A DNA stretch of 57,576 bases from Deltaproteobacteria bacterium (lineage in GTDB: Bacteria; Myxococcota_A; UBA796; UBA9615), in contig JAGSHC010000008.1 of NCBI GenBank assembly GCA_023954745.1, positions 1 to 57,576 of the forward strand, written 5' to 3'. Both the position numbers and the translations under genes were made by a program. Within the stretch, counting starts at the first letter, position 1, and each line of letters starts with the position of its first letter. The notes under the pieces were generated by a model, which saw only the letters and a program-made list of their open reading frames with translations, searched no databases and was not told the origin of the DNA. This document shows, one piece after another, positions 33,596-42,162 of this stretch.

Positions 33596-33633
33596 CTTTC
33601 ATGAGTCTCGAGCGAGGCGGATAGGATGCGTTC

Positions 33634-35382
33634 ATGAGCGAACGCCCCGTCACCCGGATTCTCACCCGACGCCAGACTGCGGGAAGGTTGCTCGAGCACC
33701 GTCCCGACCTCTCGGTGGTGCGCAATCAACGACGTCGAGCTCGAGAGCTCGCCGCCTCCCTCGGCAATCGATCCGGCGCTGTCGCCGTACTCGCTGCCTG
33801 GCTGGCGGCGAATCCTGACTCCGATGTACGCGACCTGTCTACTGCTCTCGACAATCGATTGCAGCTTCGGCTCGTGTCGGTGCCCCCAAAAGAGCGCACG
33901 CCCGAGGTCACAGAGGCTGCTCTGGTCGAGGAGTCCTTTGGTCTCGGCTGGGAGCAGCTGGACGAGGAGACCGCTGCAGAGATCCTCCTCTACGTGTCGC
34001 TCACGGGTGGGATCCCCCTCCCCCAAGAGCTCGCTGCCGAGCTCGCCGGCGTCGACGCAGCCGGGGTGGATGAGGTCGTCGAGGCGGGCTTCGCTGCCCG
34101 CGACGCTGCCCACTGCCTCACCATCGACGGGGCCACGCTCACCTTCCTGGAGAGCCGCCGTGAGCTCCCTCAGGCCCGCCTTCAGCGTCGCCTGCGCCTC
34201 GCCCTCGGGGTGCGCGATCACGCCGGGCGATCGCCCACGGGCCGCGTCGAACTCGACTCTCTCGCCGAGCTCGCCTGCGATCTCCTCGGAGAGCTCCGAC
34301 AGCCCTTGCCCATGGTCTCGCTGTGTCACCGCCTCGCGGAGCGGCTGCGTCGGCGCGGCGATCTCTCCGGCGCCATGCGCTGGGTGCAGCGGGGGCGGGT
34401 CGCAGCCCAGGCCCTCGGTGACGATGGCCTGGCCTTCGTGGGCCTCCTCGCGCTGGATGAAGCCTGCATCGTCCTCGCGGATCAGTCCTCGGTGGCTGCG
34501 CGTCCTCACGTCCAGCGAGCCGCGCGGTTGCTCGCCGCGGCCAGCAAGGCGGGGCACCCCGGCGCAGACGCTGCCCTGCTGAGGGCTCAGCTGCTGCGAG
34601 CGCAGATCGAGTACGCCACCCACCCCTCGGCTCCGGAGAAGGAACTGCGCGGGCTCTCGGGCAAGCTGGGGCGGGAGCGCGACATCCCGGCCCGGGCCGC
34701 CGCCCTCCAGACCCTGGGGACGGCCTGCTTTCGGCGCGGCGACCGCAGCGCCGGGCGCGCCCTTCTCCACGAGGCCCGAGGCCTCCTCGAAGAGGTCGAT
34801 GAGGGCGGCGACAGCGGCCTGACCGCCATGCTGGTCGCCGAGGCGCAGGGCATGCACCCAGCTGCGGATCCGAAGACGGTGGACCAGCTGCTCGAGCGGG
34901 CCCGCGTGCTCGCGGGAGGCGAGATGGACCGTCCACCCCAGAGCTCCCTTCCTCTCGCGCTCCACGAGCTCGGGCTCGCCGCCGGCGACAAAGGCGATCG
35001 CGAGGCCGCCGCGACCCTTCTCGACGAGGCCGCGATGCTCGCCAGCTCGCTGCTCCCGCGCAGCCACCCCGTGACCGCGACCACCGCCTACAGCCGCGGA
35101 CTCCTGTTCTTGTCCGATGGCGAGTTTCGGCGGGCCGAGAAGCAGCTGGATCGCGCCCTGTCGGGGTGGGCCGGCGCCTATCCCAAGGCCCATCCGATCC
35201 ACGCGATCGGACGCGCGGCCCGGGCGTGGGCCGGGGCGCGCGCAGGCGAGATCCGCCACGAGGATGCGGCGCGCGCCGTGGATGAGGCCACCGCGGCCCT
35301 CGGTGAAGCCAAGGGTCTCGACCCGGGCTGGACCGCGCAGCTGCACGCTCTGCGCGCCGACCTCACCGCGGTCCCCGTGTGA
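33634..35382 (+). CDS. Helical TPR-like repeat protein, 582 aa
   Basis: The protein starts MSERPVTRILTRRQTAGRLL and has no signal peptide. Beyond about residue 220 it contains repeated helix pairs of the tetratricopeptide type (GDLSGAMRWVQRGRVAAQAL, LQTLGTACFRRGDRSAGRAL, LHELGLAAGDKGDREAAATL, YSRGLLFLSDGEFRRAEKQL). Residues 1-200 are a helical domain that may contact a partner. TPR patterning favours this strand over a comparably long opposing frame. It diverges from rpmI across 129 bases and ends just before the tRNA-Val terminator. The partner is unknown. Confidence 0.8.
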   Translation: MSERPVTRILTRRQTAGRLLEHRPDLSVVRNQRRRARELAASLGNRSGAVAVLAAWLAANPDSDVRDLSTALDNRLQLRLVSVPPKERTPEVTEAALVEESFGLGWEQLDEETAAEILLYVSLTGGIPLPQELAAELAGVDAAGVDEVVEAGFAARDAAHCLTIDGATLTFLESRRELPQARLQRRLRLALGVRDHAGRSPTGRVELDSLAELACDLLGELRQPLPMVSLCHRLAERLRRRGDLSGAMRWVQRGRVAAQALGDDGLAFVGLLALDEACIVLADQSSVAARPHVQRAARLLAAASKAGHPGADAALLRAQLLRAQIEYATHPSAPEKELRGLSGKLGRERDIPARAAALQTLGTACFRRGDRSAGRALLHEARGLLEEVDEGGDSGLTAMLVAEAQGMHPAADPKTVDQLLERARVLAGGEMDRPPQSSLPLALHELGLAAGDKGDREAAATLLDEAAMLASSLLPRSHPVTATTAYSRGLLFLSDGEFRRAEKQLDRALSGWAGAYPKAHPIHAIGRAARAWAGARAGEIRHEDAARAVDEATAALGEAKGLDPGWTAQLHALRADLTAVPV

Positions 35383-35404
35383 GAGATGGAGTCCGGAACG
35401 AGAA

Positions 35405-35432
35405 GAGGCCCCGGGACATGTCCCAGAGCCTC
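35405..35432. terminator. Hairpin terminator between TPR gene and tRNA-Val
   Basis: A 13-bp inverted repeat (GAGGCTCTGGGAC with GTCCCGGGGCCTC on the minus strand, two G-T pairs) lies nine bases after the tRNA-Val 3' end and 22 bases after the stop of the plus-strand TPR gene. TCTT-type sequence follows on both sides, so it may end transcription in both directions. Confidence 0.65.
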
Positions 35433-35440
35433 TCTTCGAA

Positions 35441-35515
35441 TGGTAGGCCCGACCAGGATTGAACTGGTGACCCCTACCGCGTCAGGGTAGTGCTCTCCCA
35501 CTGAGCTACGGGCCT
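35441..35515 (-). tRNA. tRNA-Val (anticodon GAC)
   Basis: The 75-base gene starts AGGCCCGTAGCTCAGTGGGA. The acceptor stem AGGCCCG pairs with CGGGCCT, the anticodon stem CTACC/GGTAG holds loop CTGACGC with anticodon GAC, the T-arm reads CCAGTTCAATCCTGG, and CCA is encoded. The fold is complete. Confidence 0.97.
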
Positions 35516-35547
35516 TCGACGCCGCACAAGGGCGGCAGCGGGGCAGA

Positions 35548-35575
35548 GTTATATCCGCTGGGAAGATGGTGTCAA
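35548..35575 (-). promoter_or_regulatory. Promoter of tRNA-Val
   Basis: TTGACA (35570-35575) and TATAAC (35548-35553) with a 16-base spacer on the minus strand form a near-consensus promoter that would start about 25 bases before the tRNA. The -35 hexamer overlaps the start region of the divergent membrane-protein gene. Confidence 0.8.
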
Positions 35576-37071
35576 TGGAGCCCACGCGAAAGCCAGGCAC
35601 GAGCCTCGACTTGCTCGCCCTTGCCGGCCTGCTGCTCATTGTGGGATCGGCCCAGTTTGCCCACGATCGCATTGTCGGATCCGACGGCTTTTTTCACGTC
35701 GCCCAGGCGCGCCGCATCCTCACCGACGACATGCCGTGGATGCCGCTGTCGATCTTCGCCGATGGCTGGGTCGACCATCAGCTTCTCTTTCACGCGGCGC
35801 TCGCTCCTTTCGCCTGGATGCTCGACCCGATCACCGCCGCGAAGGTCGGAGCCGCCCTGTTCGGCGCCCTCGCGCTCTGGGTCCTCCACCTGACGTTGCG
35901 GCGTCAAGGCGCCCCCCTCCCCTTCCTCTTCGCCCTCCTTCCACTCGCCGTCTCCTGGCAGTTTCTCGTCCGACTCGAGATGCCCCGCGTGCAGGGCCTC
36001 TCCCTTGCGCTGATGCTCGGCTGCGTCATCGCTCTCCTCGAGGGACGGACTCGCCTCCTCTTCGCTCTGGCCTGGGTCTACGCGTGGACGTATCAGGTGG
36101 CCCTTCTCGTCCTCCCCATCGCGGTTCTGCATGCCCTGGTGTCGCGCCTCCCCGTCGGGATGGAGCAGCGGCGACGGGCCTGGAGCGGGCCCCTGGCCGC
36201 CCTCGCGGGCCTCACGGCGGGCTTCGTGGTCCACCCGCACTCCCCGGGCACCCTCCGCTTCTTGTGGCAACACGTGGTGCTGAAGGTCCTGAACCGGGAC
36301 ACCTTGCCCGTGGGATCCGAGTGGCTCACCGGCGGACCTGTCGAGTTGATGAGGACGGGAGGCGGCGGGGTCGCCCTCCTCATCCTGGCGATCGTCCTGC
36401 TCCGCCCCCGCGCGGGCCGACTGCCTCCGTCCCGCTCCACCATCTTCACCGTCCTCCTCGCGAGCGCCGCCACCGTGGGCGCGTTGCTGTCGACGAAGTT
36501 CATCGAGTACAGCGTCCCCCTCTCGGCCCTGGCTGTGGGGCTCTCGGTGCGCGACGCGCGCCGCGAACGAGCCCGGCTACCCGCGGGAGCTGCGGCCCTC
36601 TTCGTGGCGATCGCCCTGGTGGCGACTGCCTGGTCGACGCTGGAGGCTCGGGACGCCGTCCTGGCGACGGAGCCTTCGCCCCACCGACTGGCTCCGGCGA
36701 TGCAGTGGGCCTCGGAGCACATCCCCCCTGGGGAGCGCGTCTTCCACTTCAGCTGGAACGACTGGCCGGAGCTCGTCCTGCATGGCCCCGCCTGGGAGTA
36801 CGTCGTGGGACTCGACCCCCACTTCCTGCAGCTGGCGGAGCCTGAACTCTGGGACCTCTACGACAAGATTGGCCGAGGCTGGGGCGCCAATCCCAGCAAG
36901 CCCATCGCGCAGAGATTCGGGGCGCGCTGGGCGATCCTGGTCCTGCCCTACCCGGGCGACCCCCGCGGTGTGCTGGGAGCAGACCCTGGCCTTCGACTCG
37001 CCTTCGACGGCGAACACGCCCTCATCTACGAGGTCGTGGGGCCAGGGAGCCGCGGCGTCTCGGCGCCCTGA
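35566..37071 (+). CDS. Polytopic membrane protein, possible GT-C-type glycosyltransferase
   Basis: The 501-residue protein has about nine to ten hydrophobic membrane segments in the first 350 residues and a soluble C-terminal domain of about 140 residues. After the first helix a GSDGFFHVAQARRILTDDMP loop carries acidic residues in the place where GT-C glycosyltransferases have their metal-binding Asp. The C-terminal domain (ERVFHFSWNDWPELVL, YVVGLDPHFLQL) also resembles such enzymes. The family call is tentative. The ATG at 35566 overlaps the tRNA-Val promoter; a second ATG at 35575, nine bases after GGGAAG, is about equally likely. Confidence 0.75.
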   Translation: MVSMEPTRKPGTSLDLLALAGLLLIVGSAQFAHDRIVGSDGFFHVAQARRILTDDMPWMPLSIFADGWVDHQLLFHAALAPFAWMLDPITAAKVGAALFGALALWVLHLTLRRQGAPLPFLFALLPLAVSWQFLVRLEMPRVQGLSLALMLGCVIALLEGRTRLLFALAWVYAWTYQVALLVLPIAVLHALVSRLPVGMEQRRRAWSGPLAALAGLTAGFVVHPHSPGTLRFLWQHVVLKVLNRDTLPVGSEWLTGGPVELMRTGGGGVALLILAIVLLRPRAGRLPPSRSTIFTVLLASAATVGALLSTKFIEYSVPLSALAVGLSVRDARRERARLPAGAAALFVAIALVATAWSTLEARDAVLATEPSPHRLAPAMQWASEHIPPGERVFHFSWNDWPELVLHGPAWEYVVGLDPHFLQLAEPELWDLYDKIGRGWGANPSKPIAQRFGARWAILVLPYPGDPRGVLGADPGLRLAFDGEHALIYEVVGPGSRGVSAP

Positions 37072-37103
37072 CATCGGCCGACGCCGGTGCTCTAATTCGC
37101 CCC

Positions 37104-37361
37104 ATGGACCTGATCCAAGACTTCCTCTCCAAGCTCGATCACTACATGGGTCCGTTCACGATCAAGCAGTGGGGCCTCGGCCTCCTCGCCATCGGGTTTG
37201 CGCTGCAGATCTATACGGAGATCCGGCGCAAGCTGGAGGCGAACGCGGCCACCGGCTCCACGAGCCACGCCAAGTGCCTCGGATGCGGCTGGCGCGGGAA
37301 GATCAGCAAGTTCCATCGCACATGCCCCAAGTGCGGGAACATCGTCACTCGGACGCGCTAG
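37104..37361 (+). CDS. Small membrane protein with zinc ribbon
   Basis: The 85-residue protein starts MDLIQDFLSKLDHYMGPFTI. One hydrophobic segment near residues 22-38 (WGLGLLAIGFALQIYT) is followed by a charged linker and a zinc-ribbon pair (CLGCGWRGK near 58-66 and CPKCGN near 74-79). The two CxxC pairs should bind one zinc ion on the cytoplasmic side. It follows the 501-aa gene by 32 bases on the same strand. Its 3' end overlaps lipB by 17 bases tail to tail. Confidence 0.8.
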   Translation: MDLIQDFLSKLDHYMGPFTIKQWGLGLLAIGFALQIYTEIRRKLEANAATGSTSHAKCLGCGWRGKISKFHRTCPKCGNIVTRTR

Positions 37362-38073
37362 GCGCTCTCTGGCGAGCGGCGAGGGCGTCACCGAGCACCT
37401 CCGGCACCCACCCGGCCAGGCTCTCCATCGAGGGCAGCCGGGACGGGTCTCCTCCAAGCTCAACCACGACACGGGCGAGGCTCGTGGTCTCCTCGTCCGC
37501 CAGCCCACAGGGCACGATCCAGGCGAACCCCCAGGGCTCCGGGTCGAGGTTCAGCGCGAAGCCGTGCATCGTCACGCCGTGGCTGATGTGGACGCCGACG
37601 GCACCGAGCTTGGCGGTGCTGCCATCGGGGCGAACGAACCAGGTCCCGGGGGCGTCGCACCTCACATCGAGGCTGCCTTCGGGCAGGGACACGCCGGTTG
37701 CCGCGATCGCTCTCTCCCCCAACGCACGCATCGTGTCCTGCAGGGCCCCTACGAACGCCCGCGCCCCCAGCCGGCGACGGCGGAGCGCAACGATGGGGTA
37801 GGCCACGAGTTGGCCGGGACCGTGGTAGGTCCAGTCGCCGCCCCGCTCGATGGCCTGGAGCAGGACCCCCCGCGCGGCGAGGTCCGCCCGCGAGGTCGTG
37901 AGGTGTTCCTCCGCGGCTCTGCGCCCCGCCGTGAGCACGGGCGGGTGCTCGACCGTAAGGAGGGTGTCGGGGCCGCCCTCCGCAAGCAGACGCGCGCGGA
38001 GAGCCCGCTGGAGGTCCCAGGTCGACTGGTAGTCCGCACGCCCCAGAGGACGATGCAGGAGCTGCAGGGTCAC
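37345..38073 (-). CDS. lipB: Octanoyl-(acyl-carrier-protein)-protein N-octanoyltransferase
   Basis: The 242-residue enzyme moves octanoate from ACP onto lipoyl domains, the first step of lipoate synthesis. Visible motifs are LTVEHPPVLTAGRR, YHGPGQLVAYPI (residues 83-94), the catalytic Lys155 in STAKLGAVGVHISHG and the nucleophile Cys189 in WIVPCGL. The GTG start at 38073 overlaps the stop of the AI-2E-type gene by four bases; an open frame extending to 38691 lies antisense-like within that gene and is spurious. lipA is not in the window. Confidence 0.93.
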   Translation of the reverse strand: MTLQLLHRPLGRADYQSTWDLQRALRARLLAEGGPDTLLTVEHPPVLTAGRRAAEEHLTTSRADLAARGVLLQAIERGGDWTYHGPGQLVAYPIVALRRRRLGARAFVGALQDTMRALGERAIAATGVSLPEGSLDVRCDAPGTWFVRPDGSTAKLGAVGVHISHGVTMHGFALNLDPEPWGFAWIVPCGLADEETTSLARVVVELGGDPSRLPSMESLAGWVPEVLGDALAARQRAPSASE

Positions 38074-39377
38074 AGCAGGTCGTCGCCGGTCGGTGCGTCC
38101 TCGGAGCCTTCCTGAAACCACGAGGTCTTCTTGTACCAGCGCACTGCGGTCGTCCCCACGACCGCGAGGGAGGCAGCCACGGGCACGGCCATGAGCATGC
38201 CGAGGATCCCGAAGAGCGAGGCCCCCACGAGCAGGCTGACCATCACGGTCACCGGGTGGAGCCCCACGGAGTCGCCGACGATCTTCGGCGTCAACACGGC
38301 GCCCTCCAGCCCCTGCACGACGCCGAACACCAGCCACACCTTCAAGACCTCGAAGGACACCCCAAACTTCAGGACCGCCATCAGCGTGCCCAGCGTGATG
38401 CCGAGGATGGTGCCCAGATACGGCACTACGAAGAGCAAGCCGGCGAGCACCCCGATGAGGAGCGCGAGGTCGATGTCGGTGAAGACCACGAGCCCGGTGC
38501 TGTACAGGGCCGCCAGGATCACCGCCACCAGGACCTGCCCCCGGATGAACGCCGCGATCTTCTGATCGATCTGGGTGTAGTGCTCGAGCACCGAGCGCCG
38601 GACCCGGAACGGAAGCAGCTCGAAGAGGTAGCTCTTCATCCCGTCGAAGTCGCGCAGGAAGAAGAAGACGAACACCGGGAACAGCGACCACTGCACGACC
38701 GCCCCGAGAGCGCGGGTGGTGGAGCCGAGGGCCCAGCCCATGCCGGTCTTCACGGGGTCGAGAGCGCCCGGGGCCACGTCACGCACCAGGGCCGGAAGCC
38801 TCCGGATCAGGTCGCTCAACCCCAGGGCCTGGAGCTCGGGGTTTCCGGTCTTCTCGGCGACCCAGACCTGCGCTTCGGTGACCCAGTCGGCGGCGCGGGA
38901 GAAGTAGGTGTCGAACTGCCCCGTCAGCTGCCCGATCTCGTGCACGACGTAGGGGACGATGAGCACCACCGACAGGCCCACGATCAAGAGAAAGCTCCCC
39001 ACCGTCGTGAGGATCGCGAGGGAGCGGTTCCAGCCGGCGGCCTCGAAGCGGTCGATGACCGGGTCGAGCAGATACGCCGTGATCACGGAGAGGAAGAGCA
39101 CGACGAGGAAGTCGCCGAGCCCCACGTAGAGCATGACCACCGCGGCGAGCAGCAAGCCGGTGGCCACCACTCCCCCGGCCACGTTCATCCACGCCGGCAG
39201 GCCCTTGAAGAAGTCGATGGCGACTGCGGGCAGCGAGTTCTGGGTCCCGAGGAGGTCCGCAGAGGGATCGTCCCCTTCGTCGTAGGGAGCGTCCGCGTCG
39301 TCACGCACTGCGGGCTCGGCCCCGTCAGGCTCGCTGGGCGCAGGCCCTTCGGGCACGTCTGTGGGGTCAGAGCTCAC
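38070..39377 (-). CDS. AI-2E/PerM family membrane protein
   Basis: The 435-residue protein starts at a GTG at 39377 with GGGAGG six bases upstream (MSSDPTDVPEGPAPSEPDGA). An acidic tail of about 50 residues precedes the membrane domain. The family pattern includes VITAYLLDPVIDRFEAAGWN, VVPYLGTILGITLGTL and VGDSVGLHPVTVMVSLLVGA near the C-terminus. Members export autoinducer-2 or act as permease-like or Na+/H+ antiporter proteins; substrate is not predictable. It is followed immediately by lipB. Confidence 0.88.
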   Translation of the reverse strand: MSSDPTDVPEGPAPSEPDGAEPAVRDDADAPYDEGDDPSADLLGTQNSLPAVAIDFFKGLPAWMNVAGGVVATGLLLAAVVMLYVGLGDFLVVLFLSVITAYLLDPVIDRFEAAGWNRSLAILTTVGSFLLIVGLSVVLIVPYVVHEIGQLTGQFDTYFSRAADWVTEAQVWVAEKTGNPELQALGLSDLIRRLPALVRDVAPGALDPVKTGMGWALGSTTRALGAVVQWSLFPVFVFFFLRDFDGMKSYLFELLPFRVRRSVLEHYTQIDQKIAAFIRGQVLVAVILAALYSTGLVVFTDIDLALLIGVLAGLLFVVPYLGTILGITLGTLMAVLKFGVSFEVLKVWLVFGVVQGLEGAVLTPKIVGDSVGLHPVTVMVSLLVGASLFGILGMLMAVPVAASLAVVGTTAVRWYKKTSWFQEGSEDAPTGDDLL

Positions 39378-39416
39378 GTCCACCTCCCGCGCGCCGCGCA
39401 CGAGGCACGGGCAACG

Positions 39417-40427
39417 TCAGCGGGAGCCGTTCTGACTCCGCCAGAACTCGATGGTACGGGAGAGTCCCTCGTCGAGTCCCACCCGAGGGACCCAGTCGGT
39501 CGCGCCTCGTAGACGGTCAGTGCGCGGCCAGCGCTCCATCACGTCCTGTCCAGGGTGAGGCACGTACGTGATCCCCGCCTCGCTCTCGGCAAGGGACACG
39601 ATGCGCTCGGCCAGCTCCCGGGTGCTGACCAGGGTGTCGGGGTCCCCGACGTTGTAGGTCACCCCCCAGGACGATGGCGTGCGCGCCAACGCGAGCAAGG
39701 CGTCCACGAAGTCGTCCACGTAGATCCACGCCCGACTCTGGGCCCCGTCCCCCGTCACGGAGATCGTCTCCCCCCGGACGGCCCGGTCGCAGAAGATGCG
39801 TACGGCCCCCTCGCCCACCTGGCCCGGCCCGTAGACATTGAAGGGGCGCACCGAGACCACCGGCAACCCCGTGGAGCGGGCGGTGGCGAAGGTCCAGTGC
39901 TCGCCGAACACCTTGCTCGCCGCATAGGTCCACCGGGGATCCGAGACGGGCCCGACCGGGGTCGGGCGACTCTCGTCTGCTCCCGCAGCCTCGGGTCCAT
40001 ACACCTCGGACGTGCTCACGTTGAGGAAGAGATCCGGCCGCAGGTCCTCGCTGTCGTTCACGAGCAGGTCGAGAAGACGTGCGGTGCCCATGCCGTTCAC
40101 CTCGAGCACGGAGCGCGGGCGCTCGTAGTAGGTCGAGACGCCGGCGAGGGCGGCGAAGTGCGCGACGACCGACGGCCGCCCAATGTCCCGCAGCCAGGCG
40201 CCCGGGTCCCGCACGTCGGCCTCCACGAAGCGCAAGTTCGGTGGGGCCTCGACCCCCAGGGCGGCGAAGCAGTCCCGCGTGCCGTTGTCGATGGACACCA
40301 CCTGCCCCTCGGGGTGAGCGTGGGCGAGCCGCAGGGCGAGGTGAGAGCCGAGGAATCCTCGTCCCCCCGTGATGACGACCGGCCGTCCGTGGGCGAACCA
40401 GGGCGCGCCGGCGAGGCGATCGCTCAC
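39417..40427 (-). CDS. NAD-dependent epimerase/dehydratase (extended SDR)
   Basis: The 336-residue enzyme has the Rossmann motif GGRGFLGSH (about residues 20-28), a catalytic YAASK (Tyr-x-x-x-Lys), the Ser of LNVSTSEVYG upstream, and the substrate region VRPFNVYGPGQ. It probably acts on an NDP-sugar as epimerase, dehydratase or decarboxylase. UDP-glucuronate decarboxylase-like proteins share STSEVYG and RPFNVYGPG. The GTG start at 40427 overlaps the stop of the 67-aa gene by four bases. No glycosyltransferase is beside it, so the product is unspecified. Confidence 0.9.
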   Translation of the reverse strand: MSDRLAGAPWFAHGRPVVITGGRGFLGSHLALRLAHAHPEGQVVSIDNGTRDCFAALGVEAPPNLRFVEADVRDPGAWLRDIGRPSVVAHFAALAGVSTYYERPRSVLEVNGMGTARLLDLLVNDSEDLRPDLFLNVSTSEVYGPEAAGADESRPTPVGPVSDPRWTYAASKVFGEHWTFATARSTGLPVVSVRPFNVYGPGQVGEGAVRIFCDRAVRGETISVTGDGAQSRAWIYVDDFVDALLALARTPSSWGVTYNVGDPDTLVSTRELAERIVSLAESEAGITYVPHPGQDVMERWPRTDRLRGATDWVPRVGLDEGLSRTIEFWRSQNGSR

Positions 40428-40627
40428 GCGTCGCCGACGCGGCGCAGGCCGCTGTCCTCGGGAAACCCATGTGGGGTCGGGGCGGAGCGGCGGGGACGCC
40501 GGCGCAGAGCGCGGGACCAGTTCTGCACCAGCCCTCCGACCCCAAAAGCCACCCCGAGCGGAATGATCGCGGCGGCCACGGCATAGCGAGCCACGAAGCG
40601 GGCGCGGGACTTGGTCTCGTTGTCCAT
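40424..40627 (-). CDS. Small single-pass membrane protein, 67 aa
   Basis: The frame starts MDNETKSRARFVARYAVAAA and contains one membrane helix (residues 12-35), followed by a basic tail rich in Arg/Pro. Its stop overlaps the GTG of the epimerase gene (GTGA), supporting translational coupling. The ribosome binding site is weak. Nothing further is recognised; it may be an assembly or regulatory peptide for the neighbouring genes. Confidence 0.6.
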   Translation of the reverse strand: MDNETKSRARFVARYAVAAAIIPLGVAFGVGGLVQNWSRALRRRPRRSAPTPHGFPEDSGLRRVGDA

Positions 40628-40677
40628 GGCGGGAAGATACCCGGTCCCCTGGGACCACAGCCACCGTGGTGCGGGGT

Positions 40678-41181
40678 CTACCTCAGCCAGCGCGCGAGCT
40701 TGCCGGCGGTGACCACCCCGACGTGGGACTTCGTGATGAGTCCTTCGGCGTCGACGAGGAAGGTAGTGGGCACGGACTTGACCCCGTAGTTCCGCTGGAC
40801 TCCGGCGTTCCCGCGGATCACGTCGTACTCGATCCCCAGATCCTTCTGGGCCTTCACGAGGACCGGCAGCGTGCCCGAATCCACGGCCACTCCGAGCACG
40901 ACCACGTCCGGGTTCTCCGCGGCGAAGGTGTTGATCTGAGGAATCTCGGCCTTGCAGGGCCCGCACCAGGTGGCCCAGAAGTTCAGGACCACCTGCTTAC
41001 CCCGCAGATCCTCCAGAGCCACTCGCTCTCCCGTGGTGGACATCAGGGTGAACGTGGGGGCGTGACCCGCCTCGTCCGTCACGACCTCGGGCGCACGCAC
41101 CGCTTGGATCCCCACGTAGACCGCGAGGGCGGCGAGCACGGGGAGAACCCAGTTGAGCAGTACGTTCTTGAGGACTTCCAC
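40678..41181 (-). CDS. TlpA/ResA-like membrane-anchored thioredoxin
   Basis: The 167-residue protein has an uncleaved N-terminal membrane anchor (residues 10-30) and a thioredoxin-like domain with the redox motif WCGPC (Cys73, Cys76) and the cis-Pro in KSVPTTFLVD. Such proteins reduce disulfides in the periplasm, often for cytochrome c maturation. The usual TlpA segment APTFTLMSTTGERVALEDLR is intact. It lies 50 bases ahead of the 67-aa gene and 70 bases behind arginase. Confidence 0.92.
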   Translation of the reverse strand: MEVLKNVLLNWVLPVLAALAVYVGIQAVRAPEVVTDEAGHAPTFTLMSTTGERVALEDLRGKQVVLNFWATWCGPCKAEIPQINTFAAENPDVVVLGVAVDSGTLPVLVKAQKDLGIEYDVIRGNAGVQRNYGVKSVPTTFLVDAEGLITKSHVGVVTAGKLARWLR

Positions 41182-41251
41182 GAATCATCTCCGACGTCAG
41201 CGGCGGGCAACGGCCCGCGTCGTCTGAGCCTACGTTCCAGACCGGCTGCAG

Positions 41252-42160
41252 TTACAGAATGCGCTTGCCGAAGAGCGATGCAAGGAGCTCGGTGGCGAGC
41301 TGCCCCGAGGTGTTCTCTCGATCGAGAATCGGGTTGAGCTCCACCACGTCCGCGCTGCAGAGCAGCCCCGTGTCCGCGAGGATCTCCATGACCAGGTGGG
41401 CCTCACGGTAGTTGGGTCCGCCCCGGACCCGGGTTCCCACCCCCGGCGCGATGCCCGGGTCGAGAAAGTCGACGTCGAAGGAGACGTGCAGCCGATCGCA
41501 CCGGGGCACCAGGCGCTCCACAGCCTCCTCCATCACCGCCTGGACCCCGCGGGCATCCAGTTCGCGCATGGTGAAGACGTTGACGCGGCTCGCCCGAATG
41601 ACGTCGGCCTCGGGCGGGTCGATGGCGCGAATGCCGATGAGCGACACGTCCTCGGGGTCGACCGCCGGCACGCGGGAGGCGATGTTGACCAGCGACTCGG
41701 CTCCGTCACCCAGCAGGCAACCCAAGGGCATCCCGTGGATGTTTCCCGACGGCGTCGTGGCCGGCGAGTTCATGTCTCCGTGGGCGTCGAGCCAGATGAC
41801 GCCCACGCGACCCCCTTCGGAGCGCGCATGGTCCGCGACCGCGGCCACAGAGCCCATGGCGACGGAGTGGTCGCCGCCGAGAGTCAGAGGAATCCGGCCT
41901 GCCTTCAGAGCCGCGAGCGTGGCCGCGTACAGGGAGCGACACACCGTGTTGATGGGCCCCAAGAAGCGCAGGTCGGGCTCCCCTTCGTCGAGGATCTCTC
42001 GCTGGGGCACCTCGACGTTTCCCCCGTCGACGACGACGTAGCCGAGCGCTTCGAGCGCTCCCGCGAGTCCCGCGATCCTGAGGGCCGACGGCCCCATGTC
42101 CACGCCCCGACGGCCCGCGCCGAGGTCGATGGGGACGCCGATGAGCTCGACAGGTTGCAC
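41252..42160 (-). CDS. rocF: Arginase
   Basis: The 302-residue manganese enzyme hydrolyses arginine to ornithine and urea. All metal-binding motifs are present: GGDHSVAMGS, DAHGDMNSPATTPSGNIHG and SFDVDFLDP, with the family Glu in DVVELNP. The SGNIHGMPLG loop points to arginase rather than agmatinase. It begins two bases after the 374-aa secreted protein gene. No other arginine-degradation gene is near. Confidence 0.95.
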   Translation of the reverse strand: MQPVELIGVPIDLGAGRRGVDMGPSALRIAGLAGALEALGYVVVDGGNVEVPQREILDEGEPDLRFLGPINTVCRSLYAATLAALKAGRIPLTLGGDHSVAMGSVAAVADHARSEGGRVGVIWLDAHGDMNSPATTPSGNIHGMPLGCLLGDGAESLVNIASRVPAVDPEDVSLIGIRAIDPPEADVIRASRVNVFTMRELDARGVQAVMEEAVERLVPRCDRLHVSFDVDFLDPGIAPGVGTRVRGGPNYREAHLVMEILADTGLLCSADVVELNPILDRENTSGQLATELLASLFGKRIL

Positions 42161-42162
42161 GC

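Noticed and set aside
33592-35346. 584-codon minus-strand frame
   Set aside because: The plus strand shows clear TPR-like patterning while this frame is Gly/Arg/Pro-rich without recognisable structure, and it would cover the rpmI promoter.
38074-38691. N-terminal extension of lipB
   Set aside because: Arg/Gly/Pro-rich sequence antisense-like within the AI-2E-type gene; the lipB family domain begins at the GTG at 38073.
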